From NCBI GenBank assembly GCA_026706695.1, contig JAPOYE010000019.1, positions 1-33,910 of the forward strand: DNA of 33,910 nt, written 5' to 3'. Positions 6,594-14,855 of the stretch are shown in pieces. The notes under the pieces were generated by a model. The model was not told where the DNA came from and ran no database searches. It saw nothing but the letters and a program-made list of their open reading frames with translations. Source of the stretch: Candidatus Dadabacteria bacterium (GTDB lineage: Bacteria; Desulfobacterota_D; UBA1144; Nemesobacterales; Nemesobacteraceae). The translations under genes and the position numbers were made by a program. The stretch's first letter is position 1; each line of letters opens with the position of its first letter.

Positions 6594-8621
6594 ATGAGCG
6601 ACTTGGAGAGAAATAGGAAATCAACTTACGATCTTAAGATCATGGGGTGGATTCTGGGCTTTCTGGGAAAGTACAGAGGTTACTTCGCCCTGTCCCTTCT
6701 TCTGATGATCGCCACAGCGGCGCTTGAGATCACGGTTCCCTACCTCATCAAAGTCGCGGTCGACGACCATATCTATCCTACATGGAGCAGGGCCGGGGGA
6801 GGGGAAGAAGCGGAGCGGGCGCTCTCGGGACTCGGGACAGAATCCACGCTTGCCCTTGGGGACGGAGGATTTCTGGTCGATTTCTCAAAGCTCTCATCCT
6901 CGGAGAAAGACAGAATCGAACGCTCGGGCGTCGAGTTCTCCGAGACAAAATATATCGTGGTCAGCCCCGGGGAATTTGAGGGAGATGAAAAGCAGGAGGT
7001 TTCGGGAATACTAGCCCGAAACGCCTCCCTGTTTGAAGAAACCGAAGGGGCCGCGTTTCTGGCTCACTCAGACCTTGGATCGCTCGCCAAAGAGGAAGTG
7101 TCGCTTCTTCGCTCAAAACAGACAAGAAGGCTCAAGACCCTCGCTTTATACGTGGTTTTATCGGTGGTTGGAATTTTCATCTTCAGCTCTTCTTTTACCT
7201 ACATTCTTCACTACTCGGGCCAGAAAATAATGCACGACATGCGAAACCACACCCTCTCCCACATACTCTCACTTCCCCAGCAGTACTTCGACCGAAATCC
7301 CGTGGGCAGGATAACCACACGCGTCACAAACGACGTTAACGCCATAAACGAGATGTACACCTCCGTTCTCATACACTTCATAAAGGACATCATAATCATA
7401 ATCGGCACTCTGGTGATCATGTTCAGGATGAACGTCGGGCTCACGCTTATAATCATCGCGCTTACGGCGTTCCTTACTTTCACGGTATCCATCTTCCGAA
7501 TGAAGCTTCGACTGGTGTACAGGGAGATCCGAAGAACCATAGGCAAGCTTAACGCCTTTGTCGCGGAAAGCATGAGGGGAATAGTGCTCCTTAAGCTTTA
7601 CGGAAAGGAGAAAAGAAACTTCGAGAAATTCTGGGAAGTAAACACGGAAAACTACAGGGCCAATATACAGCAGCTCTGGGTCTACGTGATTTTCCGCCCT
7701 TCCATAGAGTACGTGGGCATAGCGGCAACCGGGATAATCCTGTGGTACGGGGCGATCGGGGTCATGAACCTTGACCTGTCCCTGGGAGCCCTGCTCGCGT
7801 TTCTTTACTACGTGAGGATGATATTCAAGCCCATCCAGGAGCTTTCAGAAAAATTCAATGTCTTCCAGTCCGCCGTTGCGGCCTCCGAGAACCTCTACGA
7901 CACTCTGGCGGAAAAATCTGAGGTAAGCGGATCTCTGGTGCCCGCGACAACCGAGGGATCTCTTGAGTTCCGGGGCGTATGGTTTTCGTATAACGAGCGG
8001 GAATGGGTGCTCAAGAACGCATCCTTTACAATAAGACCTGGAGAGAGTACCGCCCTTGTGGGAATCACGGGAGCGGGGAAGACGACCATCGTGAACCTGC
8101 TCCTTAAATTCTACAAACCCCAGAGGGGCCAGATTCTCTTTAACGGCGTAGACATCGAGGAACTGTCAAACAGGTACCTGCGCTCGAACATAACCGCCAT
8201 CTTCCAGGACCTGTTTCTGTTCGAAAAGGACATATCCGACGAAAGGGACGAGCGGGATGGCTCGGCAGCCGAGACCGTAAAGCTTTCTTCGGGAGAAACC
8301 CAGGCCCGGTCGATCGAAAAAGCGGTCAGGAAAAATTCGAAACTTCTTATAATGGACGAGGCGACTTCCCATCTGGACGCGGAAACTGAAAAAAGAATAC
8401 AGGAAGTGATAAGAAGCACTGCCGGCTCTCAGACAAGGCTGGTCATAACCCACAAGCTCTCAACCCTAAAGAACGTTGATAACGTAATAGTGATCCATAA
8501 GGGGGAAGTAGTGGAGCAGGGAACTCACGAGAAGCTGATTCAGAACAAAAACATCTACCACACTCTGTACGAATTTCTGAGAAAGACCGCGGCGGATCCC
8601 CTTCCGGGCACCGGCGCATGA
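6594..8621 (+). CDS. ABC exporter half-transporter, partner subunit
   Basis: The second half-transporter, 675 aa. Residues 25-60 are the first membrane segment. A large soluble insertion (about 62-180) follows before membrane segment two, a feature of one branch of bacterial MsbA-like exporters; it would face the periplasm. The remaining membrane segments run to about 415. The nucleotide-binding domain has Walker A GITGAGKTT (490-498), IFQD (536-539), a variant signature LSSGE (564-568), Walker B LLIMDEATSHLD with the catalytic Glu (589), and the H-loop His (620). It can therefore provide the hydrolytic site that the first subunit lacks. The stretch between Q-loop and signature is about 30 residues shorter than in the first subunit, so the helical subdomain is reduced. 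The gene ends 14 bases from the convergent tauE stop. Confidence 0.9.
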   Translation: MSDLERNRKSTYDLKIMGWILGFLGKYRGYFALSLLLMIATAALEITVPYLIKVAVDDHIYPTWSRAGGGEEAERALSGLGTESTLALGDGGFLVDFSKLSSSEKDRIERSGVEFSETKYIVVSPGEFEGDEKQEVSGILARNASLFEETEGAAFLAHSDLGSLAKEEVSLLRSKQTRRLKTLALYVVLSVVGIFIFSSSFTYILHYSGQKIMHDMRNHTLSHILSLPQQYFDRNPVGRITTRVTNDVNAINEMYTSVLIHFIKDIIIIIGTLVIMFRMNVGLTLIIIALTAFLTFTVSIFRMKLRLVYREIRRTIGKLNAFVAESMRGIVLLKLYGKEKRNFEKFWEVNTENYRANIQQLWVYVIFRPSIEYVGIAATGIILWYGAIGVMNLDLSLGALLAFLYYVRMIFKPIQELSEKFNVFQSAVAASENLYDTLAEKSEVSGSLVPATTEGSLEFRGVWFSYNEREWVLKNASFTIRPGESTALVGITGAGKTTIVNLLLKFYKPQRGQILFNGVDIEELSNRYLRSNITAIFQDLFLFEKDISDERDERDGSAAETVKLSSGETQARSIEKAVRKNSKLLIMDEATSHLDAETEKRIQEVIRSTAGSQTRLVITHKLSTLKNVDNVIVIHKGEVVEQGTHEKLIQNKNIYHTLYEFLRKTAADPLPGTGA

Positions 8622-8635
8622 CACCTGCCCGGCGC

Positions 8636-9394
8636 CTAAAATACCCGGAGAAGCTTAAGGGCCATAAGCCCGACGGCAACCACAAGAGCCATCCTTATGT
8701 ATTTTTCGCCGCCCCTTACAGAAAACATGGCGCCGAACCATCCGCCGACCGAATTTCCCGCGGCAAGACAGATGCCTATGAACCAGATTATGTTGCCGCT
8801 TAGAAAAAATATGAGGATCGCCGGAATCGTGTAGGTAAGCACCACAATCACCTTGTGCGCGTTTACCTTGGCCAGGGATGCTCCCATAAGATGATAAAGA
8901 GCCGCCATTATGAAAAGTCCGACGCCGACCTGGATAAAGCCGCCGTAAAAACCTATAAGTACAAGTGCCGGGTAAAGAATCCACCCCCGCCCTGTTTCGC
9001 CGCCGCCGAGCAGCTTGCCGAAAGAATCAACTTTAAGGAAGAAGGATGCGCAGACGAAGATAAGCACGACGGCCAGGATTTTCTCGAAAAGCTCGTCACC
9101 TACCCGTACCGCCGCGAAAGCTCCCACCAAAACGCCGGGAAGGGTGAAGGCCGCCAGCTTGACGCCGGTCTTTATGTCGGCAACGCCCTCTTTTCTGAAG
9201 GAAAGAGTCGCGAAGAAATTCTGAAACAAAATCGCCACCCTGTTTGTTCCGTTTGCGACTGTGGGATCAATCCCAAGAAATATGAGCACGGGAAGAACAA
9301 TACTGCTTCCTCCACCCGCCATCACGTTTATCACTCCCGCCAGAACGCCCGTGAAAAAAAGCAGAACTAAAGAAAAAAGATCGTATTCGTGCAT
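8636..9394 (-). CDS. TauE/SafE-family membrane permease
   Basis: An inner-membrane permease of the TauE/SafE family, which exports or imports sulfur-containing or other organic anions; the substrate here is unknown. The 252 residues contain about eight hydrophobic segments. The N-terminal repeat motif GVLAGVINVMAGGGSSIVLP is typical, and the paired second half has GFYGGFIQVGVGLFIM. The start is set at the ATG 9392-9394 (MHEYDLFS); the frame stays open upstream but that part lacks family similarity. A frameshifted copy of the first third of this gene lies at 14105-14371 and also begins with Met-x-Glu-Tyr-Asp, which supports the start. It converges with the ABC exporter operon. Confidence 0.88.
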   Translation of the reverse strand: MHEYDLFSLVLLFFTGVLAGVINVMAGGGSSIVLPVLIFLGIDPTVANGTNRVAILFQNFFATLSFRKEGVADIKTGVKLAAFTLPGVLVGAFAAVRVGDELFEKILAVVLIFVCASFFLKVDSFGKLLGGGETGRGWILYPALVLIGFYGGFIQVGVGLFIMAALYHLMGASLAKVNAHKVIVVLTYTIPAILIFFLSGNIIWFIGICLAAGNSVGGWFGAMFSVRGGEKYIRMALVVAVGLMALKLLRVF

Positions 9395-9913
9395 GTTATT
9401 CGGACTCCAGCCACGACAGAGGTCAGGAGAAAATTTTTGCCGCCGCCAACCCGCACCGAACCCCTTTCCGCGAACTGAAAACAAGGTTAGAGAGAATCGG
9501 CATCCGCCGCGACCGGTTCTCTTGGATTTTCCCAGTCCCCTCGAATGTTATTTAAATGATAACCGAAACAAATGCCATTAGCCTCCAGAGCCTTGATTGG
9601 CAGGTGGTATGCCAAAAGGCTGTGGGAAATTCGGGGCCCTTGGCACACCCCGGCAGTTGTTTATCTCCCAAGGGAGTGAACCAGGGGAGAGTCAATAAGA
9701 AGAAAAAGGGAGCAAAACAGAGGTGATTACCAGATTCTTGCCCGTGATTCCATAAAAAATTCCAGATGTGTTAGAATTTTGAAGAAAAAAGAATTTGGTT
9801 GTCTGGAGGACTACGAAATTACTGTCTGCAAATGCGGCTGTGAAATTATTCAGAGCAGACATGGCGAAGCGTAATGTCGGCAAATCAGAAATTGCAGTAT
9901 CGGGAGGAAGGCG
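9395..9913. other. 519-bp intergenic region between tauE and the Cache-domain gene
   Basis: No open frame of note. The left part (9395-9580) would hold the tauE promoter. The middle (9589-9689) is rich in dyads and is listed separately. The right part (9700-9900) is AT-rich with no clear promoter match. A strong ribosome binding site (GGGAGGAAGG) ends the region. Confidence 0.6.
9589..9689 (+). ncRNA. Candidate structured RNA or cis-regulatory leader
   Basis: Three hairpins follow each other. The first has stems AGCCTT/AAGGCT (9589-9594, 9616-9621) and TTGGCA/TGCCAA (9597-9602, 9610-9615) separated by a two-base bulge. The second is CGGGG/CCCCG (9632-9636, 9648-9652). In the third, CTCCC at 9665-9669 can pair with GGGAG at 9672-9676 or at 9685-9689, which are mutually exclusive choices. 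The fold could act on the plus-strand gene 225 bases downstream. It does not match a riboswitch class I know; the strand is assumed. Confidence 0.4.
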
Positions 9914-11302
9914 ATGAAGGTTAAAACACACGGAACGCTTCTGGGCTTGTTTTTCTCATTAGTGCTTGTTTTTTCGTTCAGCATTGAAGCTTCGGCTCAT
10001 AAGGAAAGTCAGAACAACAAGATGGCGGAAGACGTCAATATCGCAAGTGAAGCGGAGGTGGGGGAGTTCCTTTCCCACATAATTGAACATTTCAGTCCGT
10101 TACTAAGAGTCAACAACCCCGACCCCACTCTGGAAGAACAAAAAGAACTGGTAAGCCTCTGGGTGATATTTTTCGAGGAACTAAGAAAGCAAGGGGTTTT
10201 TAACGATGGCGACGACATGTACTCCATCATAATAAATTCCGCTAATATCATAGACAATCACCCGGGACATCCCGGATTGTATGGCAAAGTGGTTGACCCG
10301 GACGCCCAGGGTTCGCAGATCGGGGATATCTTAGGGCAGCTAATCGAAGAAGGGGGTTGCACGGGGTACAGATACGGCGGAGAAGACAGACAGGCCTGCG
10401 GAAAGAAAGTAGATACTATCTATGGAGAGTTCGTAGTCATAGCAGGCTTTCATCACGACGAAGAAGACTCCGCTGTAATCAAACCCGATTGTACGGGTCT
10501 CGAACTTGATACCACCGCCGGGGATGTTGAAAGCGAAGAGAGTCTGGATACGCAGAAACTGCTTCTTAAACTGTATGTAAAGAGCGTTATTTCCGTCACT
10601 CAAGACCTGCTTGTGGATGGCAGAAGAAAAGCGATGGAGGAATTGAGGAAAGGGGACCCTGATAGGATTATAAGGTTTGACGATATGGCTTCCATAAGGT
10701 ACACGGAATTTCAGAAGAAAATCGCTTGTTTTTCAGAAGGAGATTTTAAGGAAGGCAGCATATACGTTTTCATCATGGAATTGGATGAAGATGCCACCGT
10801 GGTTCTAAACGGAAACAGTCCTCAACTGAACGGACTGAATCTTAAGCTGAGGGACCCGAATCCAAATCCGATTGACGGAGAGGAAAACAAGAATATTGCG
10901 GAACTGCTCAGGAACTCGGTAACAGAAAACGGGACGCCCAAAGATGGAAAGGGCGACTTTGTCGAATATCACTGGTTGCGTCCCGGTGATGAACCAACTC
11001 CGCAATGGCTGGAGAGCAACCTAGTTCCGGGCAATTCGCACAAGATAAGTTACATTGAAGCAGCAGATGTAGGTCATCATGAAGATCCTATCGGTCGCTT
11101 CATGTACATCTTTGGTTCAGGAGTTTATCCCGAACCTGATGAAGACAACGGAGCGTGTACAGTCGCCGGGAGTGGCAATAGCCCTCAGGGAGCTTTGCTC
11201 AACCTGTTCCTGACAGCTTCCGTTTTGTTCTCGGTAGTTTTCCCCGGAAGGCGCGCCCGGAAGGAGTTCTTCCGAAAGCTCCAGAATTGGCGTAATGACT
11301 GA
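9914..11302 (+). CDS. Secreted Cache-domain protein with C-terminal sorting-like tail
   Basis: 462 aa with a Sec signal peptide (about 1-28, ending SIEASAHKES). The central part is poorly recognisable. Residues of about 275-375 resemble a single Cache (sCache) ligand-binding domain: SIYVFIMELDEDATVVLNG, NGLNLKLRDPN and GDFVEYHWLRPG. The last 50 residues form a three-part tail: a Cys in CTVAGSGNSPQ, a hydrophobic helix (ALLNLFLTASVLFSVVF) and a basic cluster (GRRARKEF). This plan is shared by bacterial CTERM sorting signals that are cut or lipid-modified; the exact class is not certain. No output domain is present, so it would act as a periplasmic or surface sensor/binding protein. A strong GGAGGAAGG lies just before the ATG. 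It is upstream of, and co-oriented with, the cytochrome operon. Confidence 0.75.
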   Translation: MKVKTHGTLLGLFFSLVLVFSFSIEASAHKESQNNKMAEDVNIASEAEVGEFLSHIIEHFSPLLRVNNPDPTLEEQKELVSLWVIFFEELRKQGVFNDGDDMYSIIINSANIIDNHPGHPGLYGKVVDPDAQGSQIGDILGQLIEEGGCTGYRYGGEDRQACGKKVDTIYGEFVVIAGFHHDEEDSAVIKPDCTGLELDTTAGDVESEESLDTQKLLLKLYVKSVISVTQDLLVDGRRKAMEELRKGDPDRIIRFDDMASIRYTEFQKKIACFSEGDFKEGSIYVFIMELDEDATVVLNGNSPQLNGLNLKLRDPNPNPIDGEENKNIAELLRNSVTENGTPKDGKGDFVEYHWLRPGDEPTPQWLESNLVPGNSHKISYIEAADVGHHEDPIGRFMYIFGSGVYPEPDEDNGACTVAGSGNSPQGALLNLFLTASVLFSVVFPGRRARKEFFRKLQNWRND

Positions 11303-11487
11303 TCATCAAGGCTTCTCACCAGCGTGATGCCGGCAGCGGGCGATTACCCTTGGCTCGTGATACAGGCAGAAAAGCGGACTGGTACATCGGCACACTGAAA
11401 CTGCAAGCGTCGAGCGGAACTTCATGCCCTTTGCCAAGCTTTCGGGGGAACTAGTCACCGGTTAGAAGATGACCAGTCCGAGCTGGG

Positions 11488-12096
11488 TTGGCAAGAGCCC
11501 CGAAAAGCATATATTCTGATATCATGTCCCGCAGCGCACAGAGGATGTCACAGTCCACTAAGCCGTGGCACGGAATGGAAGTCAGAGGGCTCGTCACGGC
11601 CGCCGTTTCGGCCGTTATACTGGTTACAGCAATCTCTCTGATGACGATTCCGTACTCACGGACAGTCCGCCAGGACATACCTTTAGATATACTCTGGCGT
11701 AGCGGTTTCTGGCAGCAGGTCACGGGATTTTTGCTGCTGGGATTCTCCATTATATGTCTATCGCTTTACTTCCGCAAGCACTGGAGACGGCTGCGGTTCG
11801 GCTCGTTTTCATCCTGGCGCGTTTTGCACGGGATACTGGGCGTAGCGGGACTCATCGTGCTGGTGGCGCATACGGGAATGCGGTTCGGCTCGAATCTGAA
11901 CCTGGCGCTGATGATAGTGTTTGTAGCCGCTAATCTAGGCGGCGCACTTGCAGCAACCGGAATATGGTCGCGCTATCAGTTCACAAAACATCCGAGTCAC
12001 AGATGGAGAAGACGCATGGTCTGGATACACGTACTGATGCTCTCGCCACTTCCCGTTCTGATAGCCCTGCACATTCTGTCGGTCTATTACTTCTAA
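11488..12096 (+). CDS. Di-haem b-type membrane cytochrome
   Basis: A membrane protein of up to 202 aa with about four to five hydrophobic segments. Four His lie in the membrane helices at H114 (WRVLHGILG), H128 (VAHTG), H181 (WIHVLM) and H195 (ALHIL). The 14-residue spacing inside each pair is that of proteins binding two b haems across the membrane, as in quinol-oxidising cytochrome b subunits. It probably passes electrons between the quinone pool and the multihaem cytochrome encoded 10 bases downstream. The frame starts with a TTG at 11488; ATGs at 11524 and 11545 are alternatives, and none has a good ribosome binding site. No exact family is claimed. Confidence 0.75.
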   Translation: MARAPKSIYSDIMSRSAQRMSQSTKPWHGMEVRGLVTAAVSAVILVTAISLMTIPYSRTVRQDIPLDILWRSGFWQQVTGFLLLGFSIICLSLYFRKHWRRLRFGSFSSWRVLHGILGVAGLIVLVAHTGMRFGSNLNLALMIVFVAANLGGALAATGIWSRYQFTKHPSHRWRRRMVWIHVLMLSPLPVLIALHILSVYYF

Positions 12097-12106
12097 GGAT
12101 ACACTT

Positions 12107-13435
12107 GTGGCACGCGCTCGAATTTTCTGGGGATTTCTGATTTCCCTCAATCTCCTTGTGGCGGGATTCTTCATCTGGCGACTCCAGACTGATAACCAGC
12201 AGGCTTTTCTGCCCGGCAAAGCAACCCACGGACACCACCAGATCGAACTTGCGTGTGAGGCGTGCCACATCCCTTTTGAAGGCGTTCCCCAGCAAGCCTG
12301 TCTTGATTGTCACGCCAAGGAATTTGAGATAGCCAATGATTCCCACGCCGAAAGTGTATTTACCGATCCGCGCAGCCTAGCGGAGCTTGAATTGCTAAAC
12401 GCGCGCCTGTGCGTAAGCTGCCATGTGGAACACCACCCGGAAATGGTAACCACTATGGGAGTCACGGTGCCCGATGATCACTGCTTTCACTGCCATTTCG
12501 ATATTGCCGAACAGCGCCCTACCCACACTGAAATGGATTTTAACACCTGCGCCGCGGCTGGCTGTCACAACTACCACGATAACAGAGCTCTCTATGAGGA
12601 CTTTCTGCTTCAGCACAGCGACGAACCCTGGGTGCTTGCGACACCGCTTGTGAGCAGAAGAGACGAACCCGAGGCTGTCGGACCCCTTCTTTCTTCTAGG
12701 GAGCACGACGCACCGACAGACAGGGAGGTCGACCCAGTTCTACTTGCGGAATGGGCCGGCACCGTCCACGCACGCGCGGGGGTCAACTGCTCAAATTGCC
12801 ATGTCGGCGAGAGCCCCGGAGCACGGTGGAGCGATTCGCTGACTCACGAGGCGTGTGAGTCCTGCCATGAAAACGAAGTCTCGGGATTTCTCGCGGGAAA
12901 ACACGGCATGCGCCTTGCCTCGGGCCTCTCTCCCATGTCGCCGTCGCTCGCACGTCTGCCCATGGACCCCGAGGCAGCGCAACGCGAACTCGGCTGCACG
13001 TCATGTCACGGCGCTCATGAATTCGATACCGTCCAGGCCGCGGTGGATTCCTGCCTCGGGTGTCACACAGATACCCACAGCAAGTCCTACAAGGATTCCC
13101 CCCACTTCGAACTCTGGCAGGCGGAGGCAAGCGGTCTCGCCGTTCCGGGAAGCGGCGTGAGCTGCGCCACGTGTCATCTGCCGCGGGAACCGCACAGAAA
13201 AGGGGATGACAAACGGATTTTAGTTCAGCATAATCAAAATATGAACCTGCAACCGAACGAGAAGATGATCCGCGGCGTCTGCATGAAATGTCACGGACTT
13301 CCTTTTTCGATCGACGCTCTGGCGGACCCGGTCCTCATCGAGCGGAATTTCAAGGGACAGCCGTCCCGCCATGTCGAAAGCGTCGATATGGCAGTGCAGC
13401 GGGCGGTTGAAGACCTGAGGAGAAAAAAGAAATGA
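12107..13435 (+). CDS. Membrane-anchored multihaem c-type cytochrome
   Basis: 442 aa with one N-terminal membrane anchor (FWGFLISLNLLVAGFFIW) and a periplasmic domain. Ten CxxCH motifs are visible (CEACH, CLDCH, CVSCH, CFHCH, CSNCH, CESCH, CTSCH, CLGCH, CATCH, CMKCH), plus one CX4CH (CAAAGCH), so up to 11 covalent haems. Several additional His-rich segments could be distal ligands. It starts at a GTG with AAGGA seven bases upstream, directly after the di-haem b protein, and its end overlaps the next gene by four bases. The arrangement suggests electron transfer from a membrane quinol site to a periplasmic or extracellular acceptor, as in NrfH/NapC- or CymA-linked systems. The terminal acceptor is not evident. 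Confidence 0.93.
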   Translation: MARARIFWGFLISLNLLVAGFFIWRLQTDNQQAFLPGKATHGHHQIELACEACHIPFEGVPQQACLDCHAKEFEIANDSHAESVFTDPRSLAELELLNARLCVSCHVEHHPEMVTTMGVTVPDDHCFHCHFDIAEQRPTHTEMDFNTCAAAGCHNYHDNRALYEDFLLQHSDEPWVLATPLVSRRDEPEAVGPLLSSREHDAPTDREVDPVLLAEWAGTVHARAGVNCSNCHVGESPGARWSDSLTHEACESCHENEVSGFLAGKHGMRLASGLSPMSPSLARLPMDPEAAQRELGCTSCHGAHEFDTVQAAVDSCLGCHTDTHSKSYKDSPHFELWQAEASGLAVPGSGVSCATCHLPREPHRKGDDKRILVQHNQNMNLQPNEKMIRGVCMKCHGLPFSIDALADPVLIERNFKGQPSRHVESVDMAVQRAVEDLRRKKK

Positions 13436-14046
13436 TGATCATGAACAGAACTGTCCGCACATTAACACTGGGCGGGTTTCTTCTGGTCGCCCTGGCGACA
13501 GGATGCGGCGGCAGTGGCGGGGGTAGCGGGAACAACCAGGAATCCGGCACCACCTTCACTCCCAGAACGATGGCCGACGCGCTTTACGCCGTCATAGAAT
13601 CCGACCGGACCGTCTACACCCGCAAAGTGGTCGACCGTCTGCAGGATGAAGAGAAAGTTATCAAGGCGAGCGAGCACTGGAAGGATGACAAGGCGCTCCC
13701 ACTGCCGGCCCAGATGTTCCGCATGGGGGCTAAAATGGTTTCGGACAAAACCGACGTTTTCAGCTATTCCCTTCTTTCGCTCTGGCCGGTTAACAAGCAG
13801 AACGCGCCTAAAACCGAGGTTGAAAAACAAGGACTTGAAGCGGTAGCCAAGAGACAGAAGCCTTTTTACGCTGAAGAGACCCTAGGCGGAAAAAAATTCT
13901 TCACGGCAGTCTACCCGGATGTTGCAGTGGCTCCCGCATGCATTAACTGCCACAACAATCACAAAGACAGTCCGCGGAGCGATTTCGAACTTGGCAAGAC
14001 CATGGGCGGCGTCGTTATCCGCATACCGCTTTCGGAAAATCGTTAA
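13432..14046 (+). CDS. Tll0287-like (DUF3365) monohaem lipoprotein
   Basis: 204 aa with a lipoprotein signal peptide (FLLVALATGCGG, Cys about residue 25) and a Gly/Ser linker. The following domain resembles the Tll0287-like/DUF3365 fold: a PAS-like domain that binds one c-type haem at its C terminus, here CINCHNNHK. Such domains act as periplasmic haem sensors or small electron carriers. There is no kinase or cyclase part, so a carrier role is favoured. The ATG overlaps the multihaem cytochrome stop (ATGA), so the two are translationally coupled. It is probably the last gene of the three-gene redox operon. Confidence 0.82.
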   Translation: MMIMNRTVRTLTLGGFLLVALATGCGGSGGGSGNNQESGTTFTPRTMADALYAVIESDRTVYTRKVVDRLQDEEKVIKASEHWKDDKALPLPAQMFRMGAKMVSDKTDVFSYSLLSLWPVNKQNAPKTEVEKQGLEAVAKRQKPFYAEETLGGKKFFTAVYPDVAVAPACINCHNNHKDSPRSDFELGKTMGGVVIRIPLSENR

Positions 14047-14104
14047 CCTTGAGCGTCGCTCAAAAAAAACAGCTGCAAAAACTATTCCTTCGAAAAAACT
14101 ATCA

Positions 14105-14371
14105 CAAAAACGCCGGGAAGGGTGAAAGCTGCGGGCTTGACGCTAGTTTTCATGTCTGTAATGCTCTCTTTTCTGAAGGAAAGGGTAGCGAAAAAATTCT
14201 GAAACAGGATCGCTACCCTGTTTGCTCCGTTTGCGACAGTGGGATCGATTCCAAGAATATGAACGCCGGAAGAACGATATTGCTTCCACCACCCGCCATC
14301 ACGTTTATTACTCCTGCCAGAACACCTGTGAAGAAAAACAGGGTTAGAGAAAGAAGGTCGTATTCGTACAT
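14105..14371 (-). pseudogene. Frameshifted, truncated copy of the tauE 5' region
   Basis: On the minus strand this segment matches the first third of the TauE/SafE gene at 8636-9394 almost end to end at DNA level, for example AACGCCGGGAAGGGTGAA and CCACCCGCCATCACGTTTAT. It starts with ATG TAC GAA TAC GAC and reads TGVLAGVINVMAGGGSNIVLP. After FIF it loses one G compared with the intact gene and goes out of frame; restoring that base gives GIDPTVANGANRVAILFQ. Similarity stops near 14105, after the PGV motif. It is therefore a dead partial paralogue. The two copies are in direct orientation about 4.7 kb apart and flank the Cache and cytochrome genes. Confidence 0.85.
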
Positions 14372-14404
14372 GTTCTCAGCTACCTGGTTAGTATAATCGC
14401 TCGC

Positions 14405-14776
14405 TCAGATCTCTGGAAGGTCGTAGTAGTCGCCGGCGTCCTCGGTGTAGATATGACTCTCGATTGTGAGCCCGGTCGCGCCGTCGAGGGTGCCGGCAGC
14501 AATCGAGACGCGATCCTCGCCCACCGGTTCCCAGAACAGGTTGCCGCCGCAGCGCCCGCAGAACCCGCGCCTAGCTATATCAGAAGATTTGAACCAGACG
14601 AGGGTTTCGTCAGACTCGAGAATGAGGTTGGCACGGGGTACCGAGGTCATGGCCGTATGGTGGCCGGATGTCTTGCGACACTGTGTGCAGTGGCAGGCGA
14701 TCACTGAGCGCAGGGGGCCGGTAGTCTTGTATCTAACGCCGCCGCAGAGGCAGCCGCCGGTGTGGATATCCGCCAT
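14405..14776 (-). CDS. GFA/CENP-V-family zinc protein
   Basis: 123 aa, the usual length for the GFA family (named for glutathione-dependent formaldehyde-activating enzyme; most members have no proven reaction). The zinc-binding pattern is complete: C9-x-C11 in GGCLCGGVRY, C28-x-C30-x2-C33 in CHCTQCRK, and C73-x2-C76 in GFCGRCGGNLF. A GGAGGA lies just before the ATG. It is downstream of fic on the same strand (79-base gap), with the tauE remnant behind it. A role in handling small thiol adducts is possible but is inference from the family name only. Confidence 0.88.
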   Translation of the reverse strand: MADIHTGGCLCGGVRYKTTGPLRSVIACHCTQCRKTSGHHTAMTSVPRANLILESDETLVWFKSSDIARRGFCGRCGGNLFWEPVGEDRVSIAAGTLDGATGLTIESHIYTEDAGDYYDLPEI

Positions 14777-14855
14777 GTCGTCCTCCTGACCTTATTTTCC
14801 TCATGACATAATTGGAAAATCGTCTTTCACAAAATAAATATCAAAAACTTGTCTA

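Noticed and set aside
8855-9370. Plus-strand 171-codon frame over tauE
   Set aside because: Shadow of the TauE/SafE permease; the opposite strand gives a clear membrane protein.
9620-9665. Cobalamin riboswitch
   Set aside because: GGGAA and CCCCGGCAG strings loosely recall B12 boxes, but the conserved core order and spacing are missing.
14055-14073. GAGCGTCGCTC followed by eight A after the haem lipoprotein
   Set aside because: For the plus-strand transcript a terminator needs T after the hairpin; here A follows, and the stem is only four pairs.
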